Source of the DNA: Bacteroidota bacterium | GTDB taxonomy: Bacteria; Bacteroidota; Bacteroidia; Cytophagales; Cyclobacteriaceae | Assembly (NCBI GenBank): GCA_018267275.1 | Contig: JAFDYV010000004.1 | Coordinates: 124,001 to 188,000 of the forward strand | DNA length: 64,000 nucleotides | Direction: 5' to 3' | Part shown: piece by piece, positions 1 to 8,263 of the stretch | How positions within the stretch are numbered: the stretch's first letter is position 1 | Layout of the letters: each line of letters starts with the position of its first letter | Notes under the pieces: model-generated | Seen by the model: only the letters and a program-made list of their open reading frames with translations | Told to the model about the DNA's origin: nothing | Database searches by the model: none | Translations under genes and position numbers: made by a program

Positions 1-27
1 AACAAATGCGGTAGTAATCTTTTTCAT
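1..27 (-). CDS. 5' end of a leftward gene cut by the window edge
   Basis: An ATG at 27 on the minus strand opens nine codons (MKKITTAFV) that run off the left edge of the window. The Lys-Lys start followed by small and hydrophobic residues looks like the beginning of a signal peptide. A CAAAAGTA (TACTTTTG on the minus strand) at 53-60 fits the Bacteroidota -7 box and would place transcription start about 20 nt before the ATG. The function cannot be read from nine codons. Confidence 0.45.
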
Positions 28-132
28 TTTGTTATAGTTTTTTTGAGACGGACAAAAGTAGACCTATAAGAATACCTGTTGATTAACTGTGCTTTACCAA
101 ATTGTTAACTTCGGGAACATTTGGATAACAAT

Positions 133-161
133 AAAAAAGGCTCCTGTACAGAGCCTTTTTT
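133..161 (-). terminator. Rho-independent terminator after the TonB receptor gene
   Basis: An 11-bp perfect stem (AAAAAAGGCTC / GAGCCTTTTTT) with a 7-nt loop ends 26 nt past the stop codon of the leftward TonB receptor gene. On the minus strand the stem is followed by a T-run, so it works in that direction. Because the arm itself is A/T-tailed on both sides it could also act rightward. Confidence 0.85.
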
Positions 162-186
162 GTCAGTAGCTTGGTGAACTGCCAAA

Positions 187-3015
187 TTATTTCAAGGCAA
201 ACTTCCAGTTAAAGCTGATGGTGTACTGCGTACCAATCCGATAGCTTTGAATCAAGTCTTCTTTCGAGTCAATTGACTGATCGCGATTGTTGTCTTGTAC
301 GAGCCAGTAACGGGCATTCAAAATGTTTTGCGCATTGAACTTAGCCTCAAACTTGCGCCAGAATGTCTTGGCAAGCTGCAGATCCAACGAATGGCGTGGC
401 ATCTCCCACCAGCTGGGGAACAAGTCATCACCAACTGCAAAAATGCGAGGGCCAAACACGTTGTATCCTAAGTTAACAGAATATCCTTTCTCCTCATCAA
501 AGTAGTATAAGCCTGTGTTAATGATGTAAGGACTTTGTCCCTGCAAAGGGCGTGACTGATCAAGGTTTGCAAACGCAGGGTCGCTAGGAATCTGCACTTC
601 ACTTTTGATCCATGACGCGTTTAAGTTGAAACTAGTGTTTCTCAAAAACCTGTTTACTCCTAAACTCGCTAACGACTTTTTGAACTCCAATTCAAAGCCC
701 CAGTTGATCGCTTGCTTTGCATTGTTGTAAGTAAGTTGTGGGTTTTCTGCGGTTCGTTGCAAAAAGATTTCAATCGGATTAGCGATATGCTTGTAAAACG
801 CCCCAATGCTGAAAAGCTCACCTGGGTTTGGATACATCTCATATCGCAAATCGAAGTTGTCTACATTCGCAACCTTCAAGTTGGGATTTCCGATCAAGGC
901 TGCCTCGTATTCAAAAGCGTAGTATAGAAAAGGAGCGATTTCTCTAAACTCGGGGCGGTTTACCGTTCTACTATATGCCGCTCTAATCAGTCGCCTGTCG
1001 TCTAGATTAAACGCTGTGTTAAATGAGGGCAACAGCGAAAATACTGAGTTCTTTACGTTCACAGGATTCACGCCATCGCTGCCTGTTAACGTTTGGCGGA
1101 ATGACTCTCCGCGAACACCCGCAGACAAATCCCATTTGCCTATTGGCAACACGCCACTAACATAACCGGCACCAATAAAACCAGTACCGCTATACGAATC
1201 GCGTGCCTGAGTACCTTCTTCAATCACAAATCCATCGATACGCTTAATATTTGTTGGCGAGAAAATGGTCGACAGGGGTTGTTGAATCAACTGCTGACCA
1301 ATCGCTTGATTGAAATTACCAGGATATAAATAGTTTAAGAAACGAGCGTTAAAGGTTCTCTCCTTGTAATCTAAATAATAGCCAGCCCTTAAAGAGGCTC
1401 TCCGTTTCTCCTTAGGTTCGCCAAAAATCTGTTCAAAGTTTAAGCCGTGAGAAGCACCTTTGTCTTTCAATCCAGACCAGAATCTACCTGACTCAAAAGG
1501 GCTGGCAGCCGAAGGCAACTGCATGGTAAACGGATCTGTTTCTGTTGCTGTCTTTGCTCTAAATGTTCTAAACCGTCTGAAGTCAGGTTCATTACGGTCG
1601 ATATAGCTTACGCCAACCACCCAATTCAGTTTTGTCTTTCCCACCGCATCCAACTCATGGAAGCCCTGCAACTGGCCAGTATAAATACTGCGCGACAGAT
1701 AGTGATACGCATAGTTTCTTAAATCGTCAGATGGGCGTTGAATGAAATCATCGCCTCTGCGTAGGGTTGTTTCATTCTGACCAATTTGCACGAACAGGTT
1801 CTTAAACTCAATCTTGTGTTTGGGACTTAGCTTGAACATCCAGTTATGCATACCGCTAATCTTCACGTTGTTTGCAGAGAAGCTATCGAAATAGCGAAAT
1901 CTCAACGGGCTATTGGATTCTAAAATCTGGTTATATCTCAAAAACTCCGACACGTACAACTGGTAGCTGTTGCTATAACCAATGCTCGTGATGTTTCGGG
2001 CTTGAACTTTTCCAATATTGAAGCCCTCCGAAATCGAAAAGTTTGCACCCCAATCGATAGGTGCTGACCTCGAGGTGTTGTCAAAATTGTTGGACAACGT
2101 CTTGCCGGCCAACTCACGCAAAGATGAATTGCGAGGGGAGGCTACCAACGCTTGCGTTGCAGGAAAGTTTTCAGGGAGGGACCGATCTCCATTATCAAAT
2201 CCAAAAACATCGGTTGAACTTCCGCGTGATTGTGAGTAATCGCCAAAGGTTGTATTCTGCCGATAACCGGCATTCATTCCAAAACTTATAAATTTCTCGT
2301 CAGTCGGATTTTTGGTTGACATTTGGATAATGCCGCCCGCAGCATCACCCGGTAACTCAGGTGTGGAAGATTTGTAAATCAACAGTTGGTCAAGAGCTCC
2401 AGCCGGAATGAGATCAAACGAAAATGACCTTTTATCAATTTCGGTGCTTGGGCCCACTGCACCATTAATCAACACCTGGTTATAACGCTCCGGCATGCCG
2501 CGCACCACCACAAACCGGTTATCCGTAATCGTTACACCCGACACACGCTGCATTACTTGTGCGGCATCTTTATCTGGCATTTTAGTTATCTGTTCTGCTG
2601 AAATACCACTAACCACAAGCTTTGCTTCCTTGATTCCACTTATCAACGAAACATCATTATTTACTTCTCGAGTGGCTGTAACCACAACTTCAGCAAGTTC
2701 TGCCACATCTTCTACCAAAGTGATGTTTACAGTGGTGCGCTTTCCGCTTTCGACTACAACATCTGCTACCGTTTGTGTTTTGTAGGCCACATATGAGACT
2801 ACCAATGTATAGGTGCCGGGCTTAACGCTATTGATCACATAATTTCCTTCTACATCAGTTGAAGAACCAACCGTAGTTCCTTGAATAACCACGTTGCCGC
2901 CAATAATTGGCTCTTTGGTTTTTAAATCCACTACCGTGCCCGAGATGGTTCCCAACTGTGCCCATCCGTTAACGCTAGCAACTAATAAAAAAGCCAAAAC
3001 ATAGAAATTCTTCAT
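187..3015 (-). CDS. TonB-dependent receptor with carboxypeptidase-like domain
   Basis: Outer-membrane active transporter of 942 residues. Residues 1-19 are a signal peptide (cleavage after NGWA). About 22-100 is a carboxypeptidase D regulatory-like beta-sandwich (GTISGTVVDLKTKEPIIGGN). About 110-245 is the TonB plug, with VVVTATRE at its start and VVVRGMPERYNQVLINGA in it. The remainder is a 22-stranded barrel with many aromatic-rich strands. The substrate is not evident: no SusD-like lipoprotein lies beside it, which argues against a polysaccharide-utilisation locus and for a small ligand such as a siderophore or peptide. The gene is monocistronic, with its own terminator downstream. The last residue is Lys rather than the usual Phe of outer-membrane barrels. 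The family call is secure; the substrate is unknown. Confidence 0.93.
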   Translation of the reverse strand: MKNFYVLAFLLVASVNGWAQLGTISGTVVDLKTKEPIIGGNVVIQGTTVGSSTDVEGNYVINSVKPGTYTLVVSYVAYKTQTVADVVVESGKRTTVNITLVEDVAELAEVVVTATREVNNDVSLISGIKEAKLVVSGISAEQITKMPDKDAAQVMQRVSGVTITDNRFVVVRGMPERYNQVLINGAVGPSTEIDKRSFSFDLIPAGALDQLLIYKSSTPELPGDAAGGIIQMSTKNPTDEKFISFGMNAGYRQNTTFGDYSQSRGSSTDVFGFDNGDRSLPENFPATQALVASPRNSSLRELAGKTLSNNFDNTSRSAPIDWGANFSISEGFNIGKVQARNITSIGYSNSYQLYVSEFLRYNQILESNSPLRFRYFDSFSANNVKISGMHNWMFKLSPKHKIEFKNLFVQIGQNETTLRRGDDFIQRPSDDLRNYAYHYLSRSIYTGQLQGFHELDAVGKTKLNWVVGVSYIDRNEPDFRRFRTFRAKTATETDPFTMQLPSAASPFESGRFWSGLKDKGASHGLNFEQIFGEPKEKRRASLRAGYYLDYKERTFNARFLNYLYPGNFNQAIGQQLIQQPLSTIFSPTNIKRIDGFVIEEGTQARDSYSGTGFIGAGYVSGVLPIGKWDLSAGVRGESFRQTLTGSDGVNPVNVKNSVFSLLPSFNTAFNLDDRRLIRAAYSRTVNRPEFREIAPFLYYAFEYEAALIGNPNLKVANVDNFDLRYEMYPNPGELFSIGAFYKHIANPIEIFLQRTAENPQLTYNNAKQAINWGFELEFKKSLASLGVNRFLRNTSFNLNASWIKSEVQIPSDPAFANLDQSRPLQGQSPYIINTGLYYFDEEKGYSVNLGYNVFGPRIFAVGDDLFPSWWEMPRHSLDLQLAKTFWRKFEAKFNAQNILNARYWLVQDNNRDQSIDSKEDLIQSYRIGTQYTISFNWKFALK

Positions 3016-3031
3016 ACCTATAATTTTGTCG

Positions 3032-3039
3032 CAAAGGTG
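3032..3039 (-). promoter_or_regulatory. Possible -7 box of the TonB receptor gene
   Basis: CAAAGGTG on the plus strand reads CACCTTTG on the coding strand, one mismatch from TAnnTTTG, 17 nt before the start codon. A CAA (TTG) lies 16 nt further upstream. The rest of the gap 3016-3250 holds a 5-bp inverted repeat TACCC-AATA-GGGTA at 3052-3065 and nothing else that I can recognise. Confidence 0.3.
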
Positions 3040-3250
3040 GCACGAGCATGTTACCCAATAGGGTAGCCTATGTTATGAAATTGTTAAGGAAGGATCGAAA
3101 AGAATGGCGTTTTTGGCCTCAAAAAACAGAACTTGTTTCGGAATAAATCAATAAGTCATTTGAAATACAATGAGTTGCGCAGATCGGCAACATAACATTT
3201 GGATTACTTTCTGATAAAGTATTTAATCTTTGGTTAATGTCACACCGGTA

Positions 3251-3321
3251 ATTTCAGAGTGCATATTTCAGATTGACCCTAACCAGAAATTTTGAATCTG
3301 TAATCTGAAATCTTAAATCAC
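3251..3321. repeat. Heptamer array with inverted arm at the moxR stop
   Basis: Left arm, four 7-bp units from 3251: ATTTCAG, AGTGCAT, ATTTCAG, ATTGACC. After a short loop the right arm has four units from 3294: GAATCTG, TAATCTG, AAATCTT, AAATCAC. The core ATTTCAGATT (3265-3274) and AATCTGAAAT (3302-3311) are exact inverted copies. The right arm overlaps the stop codon of the leftward moxR gene (3318-3320). It belongs to the array family described in the findings. Confidence 0.7.
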
Positions 3322-4307
3322 TTGGCAATCGGCACCTTGGTGAGCAACACTTTTACAATGTCAGCGGTGCGTACATTGTCGGCTTCGGCTTCGTAATTCA
3401 ATAAAATACGGTGGTTCATTACATCCAGCGCCACTTCTTTAATGTCTTCGGGTAACACGTAATCGCGGCCGTCCATATAGGCCACAGCTTTTGAAGCCAA
3501 ATTGAGGTTGATGCTCGCACGGGGCGAAGCGCCAAATTGGATGTACTGCGCCTCGTGGTCAAGTTTATACTCCTTTGGCTTGCGCGTGGCCGTCACCAAC
3601 TCAATAATATACCGCTCCAACGATTCAGACATTTTCACTTTGTTCACGCCTTCGCGGATCGAAAAAATATCTTCTTTGGTAAGCACGGGGTTTACCTCAT
3701 AGCCAAATTGCATGTTGGATATCCTGCGCATAATTTCCAACTCCTCTTCTTTGGTAGGATAATTCACAAACACCTTCATCATGAAACGGTCTACCTGCGC
3801 TTCGGGCAAAGGATAAGTACCTTCCTGGTCTACCGGATTTTGGGTAGAGAGTACCAAAAAAGGTTTGTCGAGTTTAAAAGTGGTTTCACCAATGGTTACC
3901 TGCTTCTCTTGCATCGCCTCTAGCAAAGCAGATTGAACTTTTGCGGGAGAGCGGTTGATTTCGTCCGCCAAAATGATGTTGGCGAAAATCGGACCTTTCT
4001 TTACCTCGAACTTGCCATCTTTCTGGTTGTAAATCATAGTGCCCACCAAATCGGCCGGCAGCAAATCGGGCGTGAACTGTATCCGTTGAAAATCCAGGTG
4101 AAGTACCTTGGCCAGGGTAGAAATAGTGAGTGTTTTGGCCAGCCCCGGAACACCTTCTAACAGTACGTGACCATTCGTAAATAAACCTACCATCAACCGG
4201 TTTACCATGTAGTTTTGGCCTACCACCACTTTGGCTACCTCATCATATACCTGTTTGATTTTGGCTTTGTGGTTTTGGTGCTGTTCTGTAGAAGGAGTAA
4301 AAGACAT
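3318..4307 (-). CDS. MoxR-family AAA+ ATPase
   Basis: Cytoplasmic AAA+ chaperone-like ATPase of 329 residues from the ATG at 4307. An in-frame start 41 codons further upstream exists, but the extension looks non-coding and the MSFTPSTEQHQ start fits the family. Visible motifs are a Walker A variant LLEGVPGLAKT, Walker B IILADEINRSPAKVQSALLEAM, sensor 1 LSTQNPVDQEGTYPLPEAQVDRF and the C-terminal lid domain with the SPRAS motif. MoxR proteins usually sit beside DUF58 and VWA-domain genes that they help activate; none is present here, so its partner is elsewhere. It is divergent from the RND exporter gene, with 150 bp between the two starts. Confidence 0.9.
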   Translation of the reverse strand: MSFTPSTEQHQNHKAKIKQVYDEVAKVVVGQNYMVNRLMVGLFTNGHVLLEGVPGLAKTLTISTLAKVLHLDFQRIQFTPDLLPADLVGTMIYNQKDGKFEVKKGPIFANIILADEINRSPAKVQSALLEAMQEKQVTIGETTFKLDKPFLVLSTQNPVDQEGTYPLPEAQVDRFMMKVFVNYPTKEEELEIMRRISNMQFGYEVNPVLTKEDIFSIREGVNKVKMSESLERYIIELVTATRKPKEYKLDHEAQYIQFGASPRASINLNLASKAVAYMDGRDYVLPEDIKEVALDVMNHRILLNYEAEADNVRTADIVKVLLTKVPIAK

Positions 4308-4457
4308 ACGTTCAACTATTATTTTCCAATGAAACGGCAATATTACAGATTTGTTGGGTAGCGATAAAGCCCAATATCGCACGTGATGCCCGGAATGTTG
4401 GCGGCAGATTCGGCATCGCAACAATTCCAAAATTCCTTAGCTTTGGCGTCATTTTTT

Positions 4458-6875
4458 ATGTGGACACGCCTGGCGCAATTCATCATTAGATTCCGGTTAC
4501 CCTTGATTGGTGTGATTTTGGCCATTACCGTGGTGATGGGCTACTATGCCACCAAGGTGGAGATGAGCTACGACCCTGGCCGCACCGTGCCTGAGGACGA
4601 CCCCGAGATGGTTTTCCTCCAAAAGTTCAAGCAGCAATTTGGAGAGGATGGGAACATCATCGCTGTGGGGCTGCGCGATAGCGGCATCTTTCAACTCAAA
4701 AACTTCAATCGCTTTCGCGAACTGAATAAGCAAATAAAAAACATTGAGGGCGTGAACAACCTCCTAAGCATGCCCGAGGTGAAAATCATTCGAAAAGACA
4801 CCGCCAACGTTCGGTTTTATTTAGATGCGCTGTTCCCGAAAGATGTACGAACGCAAACCCAACTCGATAGCTTGTTGGGTGCATTGCGCAATCAAAAGTT
4901 TTACATGGGCCAATTGGTGAACGAGCTAAACGGTGCCACCATGATGCTCATTTCTGTGCAAAAAGAAGTAATGAACTCCGAAAAGCGCATCGCGCTTACC
5001 AAGGCATTGACGGATTTTGGAGATTCGTTCAGCAAAGACACCAACATCAAACTGCGCTACGCTGGCTTGCCTTTCATTCGGGCGAAGGTGGCCTCACAAG
5101 TGCGGGCAGAAATGCAGATATTCTTATACCTCTCTGCGCTGGTCACAGGAGTAATTATGTTCTTGTTCTTCCGTTCATTCCGCGCAGTCATTTTTTCAAT
5201 GATTATCATTGGCATTGTGGTGGTGTGGGTGATGGGCACGCTGGCGCTGTTTGGATACAAGATTACCTTGCTCAGCGGCTTGATCCCTCCGGTAATTGTG
5301 ACCATCGGCATCACCAACGCCATTTACTTGCTGAACAAATACCACTTGGAATTTGCCAAGCGCAGAAACAAAGAAGAAGCGATTGCTGCCGTGGTAAACA
5401 AAATGGGATTGGCCATGTTCCTCACCAACCTAACTGTCGCGATTGGATTCTTGACGTTGCTTGCCACCGACATCACCATTTTGCGCGAGTTTGGTATAGT
5501 GGCGGGCCTCAACATCATGGCGTTGTTTGTGGTGAGCCTGATCATGATTCCTGGTATTTTTAGTTGGTTACCCGAACCAGGGCCTAAGCACTTGCGCCAC
5601 CTCGATTTCAAAATCATGGGTGCATTTTTGAAGTACAATGACTTGATGGTGCACCGCTATCGGCCGGCCATTTACATTGCTACTGCGGTTATTACAATTG
5701 TGTCTGTCATTGGCATGCTGCGGCTGGAATCCATCTCCTACATGGTAGATGATATACCCGAAGACAGCGACATCAAAAAAGACCTGAAGTTTTTTGAAGC
5801 GAACTTTAGCGGTATGCTGCCTTTGGAGATCGAGGTGAACACCGGCAAAAAACGTGGCGTGCTCAATCTAAAAAACCTAGAAAAAATCGAAGAGTTCGAA
5901 AATTTCATCGACTCTATTTCGGTTGTGTCGCGCCCGGTATCAATTGTGAGTTTGGTGAAAGCCTCCAAGCAGGCATTCTATAACTACAACCCAAATAAAT
6001 ACTCACTGCCCACCAAAGCAGAAAGTGGTTATATTCTCCGCTACATGAAGGGACAAAACGATAACTCGGGTTTGTTAAAATCCTTTGTTGATTCCACCTT
6101 CACCAAAATGCGCATCTCCATGCAGATTGCCGACATCGGTTCGAAGCGCCTTGATTCTTTGGTGCACACCGTAATTGAGCCTCGGATGGACTCTATATTT
6201 CACGGAACGAATATCACCACGGGAGTCACTGGCACCACTAAACTGTTTATCAAAGGCAACAAGTTCTTGATTGATAACCTGCAAGAAAGTCTGTTGCTCG
6301 CTTTTATTCTCATCACCTTATCAATGGCATTGTTGTTTGCCAGCGTGCGCATGATCATCATTTCGCTCGTGCCGAACCTGATCGCGTTAATGATTACAGC
6401 GGGCATCATGGGCTATATGGGTATCGATTTGAAGCCGAGTACCGCTTTGATATTCAGCATCACATTTGGTATTTCGGTGGATAACTCCATTCGCTTTTTG
6501 GCAAAGTACCGGCAAGAACAATTGGCCAATGGCTTTTTTGTTCCGGTGAGCGTAAGTGAGAGCATTTTAGAAACGGGTAAGAGCATCATCTACACCAGCA
6601 TCGTTTTGTTCGCTGGCTTTATCCTGTTTGCCTTCTCGTCATTTGGCGGAACCATTGCCTTGGGTATTTTAACGTCCACTACGTTGGTAATTTCAATGTT
6701 CACCAACCTGATTTTGCTGCCTGCCCTGATCATGACGTTTGACAAACCCAAGAAATCAAAGGGAGAGAAATTGTTAATCGATGATTTTGACCCCGGCTTT
6801 TATGGCGAAGATGAAGACGTGGCCATCGACCTGAGCAAGATCAAGATTCATGATCGGAAAGGAATATCTGAATAA
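4458..6875 (+). CDS. RND/MMPL-family exporter
   Basis: Inner-membrane transporter of 805 residues, starting at the ATG at 4458 (MWTRLAQFIIRF); a start at 4383 would add 25 residues unlike the family. Topology is the RND duplicate: one helix at about 10-30, a periplasmic domain, five helices at about 220-390 (FLYLSALVTGVIMFLFF onward), a second leading helix near 415-440, a second periplasmic domain, then five helices to about 770. It resembles the HAE3/MMPL type that moves lipids or other hydrophobic molecules and works without a TolC-like partner. No adaptor or outer-membrane channel is adjacent. TAGCTTTG at 4438-4445 may be its -7 box. The substrate is unknown. Confidence 0.9.
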   Translation: MWTRLAQFIIRFRLPLIGVILAITVVMGYYATKVEMSYDPGRTVPEDDPEMVFLQKFKQQFGEDGNIIAVGLRDSGIFQLKNFNRFRELNKQIKNIEGVNNLLSMPEVKIIRKDTANVRFYLDALFPKDVRTQTQLDSLLGALRNQKFYMGQLVNELNGATMMLISVQKEVMNSEKRIALTKALTDFGDSFSKDTNIKLRYAGLPFIRAKVASQVRAEMQIFLYLSALVTGVIMFLFFRSFRAVIFSMIIIGIVVVWVMGTLALFGYKITLLSGLIPPVIVTIGITNAIYLLNKYHLEFAKRRNKEEAIAAVVNKMGLAMFLTNLTVAIGFLTLLATDITILREFGIVAGLNIMALFVVSLIMIPGIFSWLPEPGPKHLRHLDFKIMGAFLKYNDLMVHRYRPAIYIATAVITIVSVIGMLRLESISYMVDDIPEDSDIKKDLKFFEANFSGMLPLEIEVNTGKKRGVLNLKNLEKIEEFENFIDSISVVSRPVSIVSLVKASKQAFYNYNPNKYSLPTKAESGYILRYMKGQNDNSGLLKSFVDSTFTKMRISMQIADIGSKRLDSLVHTVIEPRMDSIFHGTNITTGVTGTTKLFIKGNKFLIDNLQESLLLAFILITLSMALLFASVRMIIISLVPNLIALMITAGIMGYMGIDLKPSTALIFSITFGISVDNSIRFLAKYRQEQLANGFFVPVSVSESILETGKSIIYTSIVLFAGFILFAFSSFGGTIALGILTSTTLVISMFTNLILLPALIMTFDKPKKSKGEKLLIDDFDPGFYGEDEDVAIDLSKIKIHDRKGISE

Positions 6876-6902
6876 CAGTTGATTGTTTCTCTGTTGTCAC
6901 CA

Positions 6903-7448
6903 CTAACGATACTTCGCATCGGTGATGGCAACTTCGAGGGGCGGAAAACGCACAAAATCAAAACCCTTGACAATGGTCTCCAACACATCTAACGCAACTC
7001 CTTCACCCATCAACACCAGGTAAAAGCGATTTTGAACGCCCACTGCAATTTGTGACTTACTGTTAATCTTATCGAACGACACCCATCCCGGTTGACCTTG
7101 CAATTCATAAGCGGTTTCCAGCCTCGCGTCAGAATCTGAGCTTTCGGCTCCTTTCCATTTTTGCGTGGCTTGCCTGTACATGACAGAAGCATTGTGGTAA
7201 TCGAACAACATAATGTTGATCTGCTTCTTGCCGTGCACAAACGTGCGCTCAATCATTGAGTACGACAACGTGCCGATTTTTAGCATGCGGCCTTTGGGCT
7301 CGGTGGTGCGGTATCCCTCAAGCTTCTGGGGTGTCAATTTCTCAAGTTGTTCGGTGGTAAGCACCGTTGGCTGCGCCCAAACAGCGGCTGCTGCCATGCA
7401 AGCAAACGCTACAAAAAGAAACCGACTGAAACGATTGGCAGCTTGCAT
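6903..7448 (-). CDS. Exported protein of unknown function
   Basis: About 181 residues from the ATG at 7448. The first 26 residues form a signal peptide ending in AVWAQ. An upstream in-frame ATG at 7511 would put 21 charged residues before the signal peptide and is less likely. The mature protein (TVLTTEQLEKLTPQKLEGY...) is mixed alpha/beta, with no catalytic motif I can recognise, no repeats and no lipobox. It is convergent with the RND exporter gene (28 nt between stops) and shows no functional link to its neighbours. Confidence 0.7.
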   Translation of the reverse strand: MQAANRFSRFLFVAFACMAAAAVWAQPTVLTTEQLEKLTPQKLEGYRTTEPKGRMLKIGTLSYSMIERTFVHGKKQINIMLFDYHNASVMYRQATQKWKGAESSDSDARLETAYELQGQPGWVSFDKINSKSQIAVGVQNRFYLVLMGEGVALDVLETIVKGFDFVRFPPLEVAITDAKYR

Positions 7449-7524
7449 GTCCCCAAATAAGCACATTTTTCTAATTCGAGTCGCGGATTCTTTATAAAAT
7501 TCGCATCGCAAGAATTCGAAACCC

Positions 7525-7935
7525 CTATCTGTCTCTAATTAGTTTGGCAAACTCTTGCAAAGTGGCCGTTTTTATCAACGGGAATTCAACACTACTTAAA
7601 GCCAACAAGGCATTATCATTGGTGACCAATAGATCTGCGGCAGCGGCTACAAATAAATCAGCAAACTTATTGTCGTCCGCATCTCCAATCACTAAGTTGA
7701 ATTGATAAAAAATATTATGTAGGGATGTGTTCTCTGCCGTCAAAATTACGCCCAAGAGGTTGTGGCAAACTTCCTCACCCCAAAATTCAATGAACTTCTC
7801 TTCATATTCGAGCAATACTTCCGCAGAAAGGCAAAGTGTATATCTCCTTTGCAAGAACCTGTCGAACACCTCTCTATACTCGGATCGCTTCCCGATGCAG
7901 CTAATGAAACAATTGGTGTCTAGTACTATTTTCAA
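7525..7935 (-). CDS. PIN-domain ribonuclease toxin
   Basis: 136 residues covering one PIN domain. The four acidic positions expected of the fold are visible: Asp6 in KIVLDTNCF, Glu near 44 in VLLEYEEK, the DADDNKFAD cluster near 84-91 and TNDNALL near 104. It matches the group of PIN proteins annotated as putative toxin-antitoxin toxins (COG1569 type). Such toxins cleave RNA and are held inactive by the adjacent antitoxin, here 8 nt upstream in the same operon. Its RNA target cannot be inferred. Confidence 0.85.
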   Translation of the reverse strand: MKIVLDTNCFISCIGKRSEYREVFDRFLQRRYTLCLSAEVLLEYEEKFIEFWGEEVCHNLLGVILTAENTSLHNIFYQFNLVIGDADDNKFADLFVAAAADLLVTNDNALLALSSVEFPLIKTATLQEFAKLIRDR

Positions 7936-7943
7936 TAGCTAGG

Positions 7944-8159
7944 TTATTTTTTGCCACCGTGCAACCACTGCTCGTAAATAGCCTGCGTATACCCACCTTC
8001 CATTTCCTTTTTTTCAATTGCCAATTCAAGCTTTTTTGCAAAGTAGAAATTGAGGAGAGACTTTATTTCTCGCGCCTCCCGCTCATCCGTCACATGCCTT
8101 AAGCTTTTTAGCAAATCTAGCTGCAACTCGTTTAGTCTGCCTTCTTGTGCGGTTAACAT
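7944..8159 (-). CDS. Antitoxin partner of the PIN toxin
   Basis: 71 residues, strongly helical and charged (ELQLDLLKSLRHVTDE near 12-27). It is the first gene of a two-gene operon, with the PIN toxin starting 8 nt after its stop. Size, charge and order fit the antitoxin of COG1569-type systems, whose C-terminus wraps the toxin. No classical DNA-binding motif (ribbon-helix-helix, AbrB or Xre) is obvious. A palindrome overlaps the promoter box just upstream. Confidence 0.8.
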   Translation of the reverse strand: MLTAQEGRLNELQLDLLKSLRHVTDEREAREIKSLLNFYFAKKLELAIEKKEMEGGYTQAIYEQWLHGGKK

Positions 8160-8173
8160 AAAATGTAGTTGGT

Positions 8174-8186
8174 ATTTGCAAATTTA
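8174..8186 (-). promoter_or_regulatory. Promoter box and palindrome of the PIN toxin-antitoxin operon
   Basis: CAAATTTA at 8179-8186 reads TAAATTTG on the coding strand, a full match to TAnnTTTG, and puts the mRNA start about 15 nt before the antitoxin ATG. A CAAA (TTTG) lies 15 nt further upstream, slightly closer than usual. The box overlaps a perfect 10-bp palindrome, ATTTGCAAAT (8174-8183), a possible operator for autoregulation. Confidence 0.5.
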
Positions 8187-8263
8187 AGAAATAATGGCGA
8201 CCAAACGACCATCTTGCATTGCGGTAGAATGACTGATACTCACTAAATTGCGCCCTCATTTTT

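Noticed and set aside
3052..3065. TACCC-AATA-GGGTA as an operator of the TonB receptor gene
   Set aside because: A 5-bp inverted repeat is easily found by chance, and no regulator is near.
4383..4457. Longer N-terminus of the RND exporter
   Set aside because: The extra 25 residues do not look like a signal or a helix, and the ATG at 4458 fits the family start.
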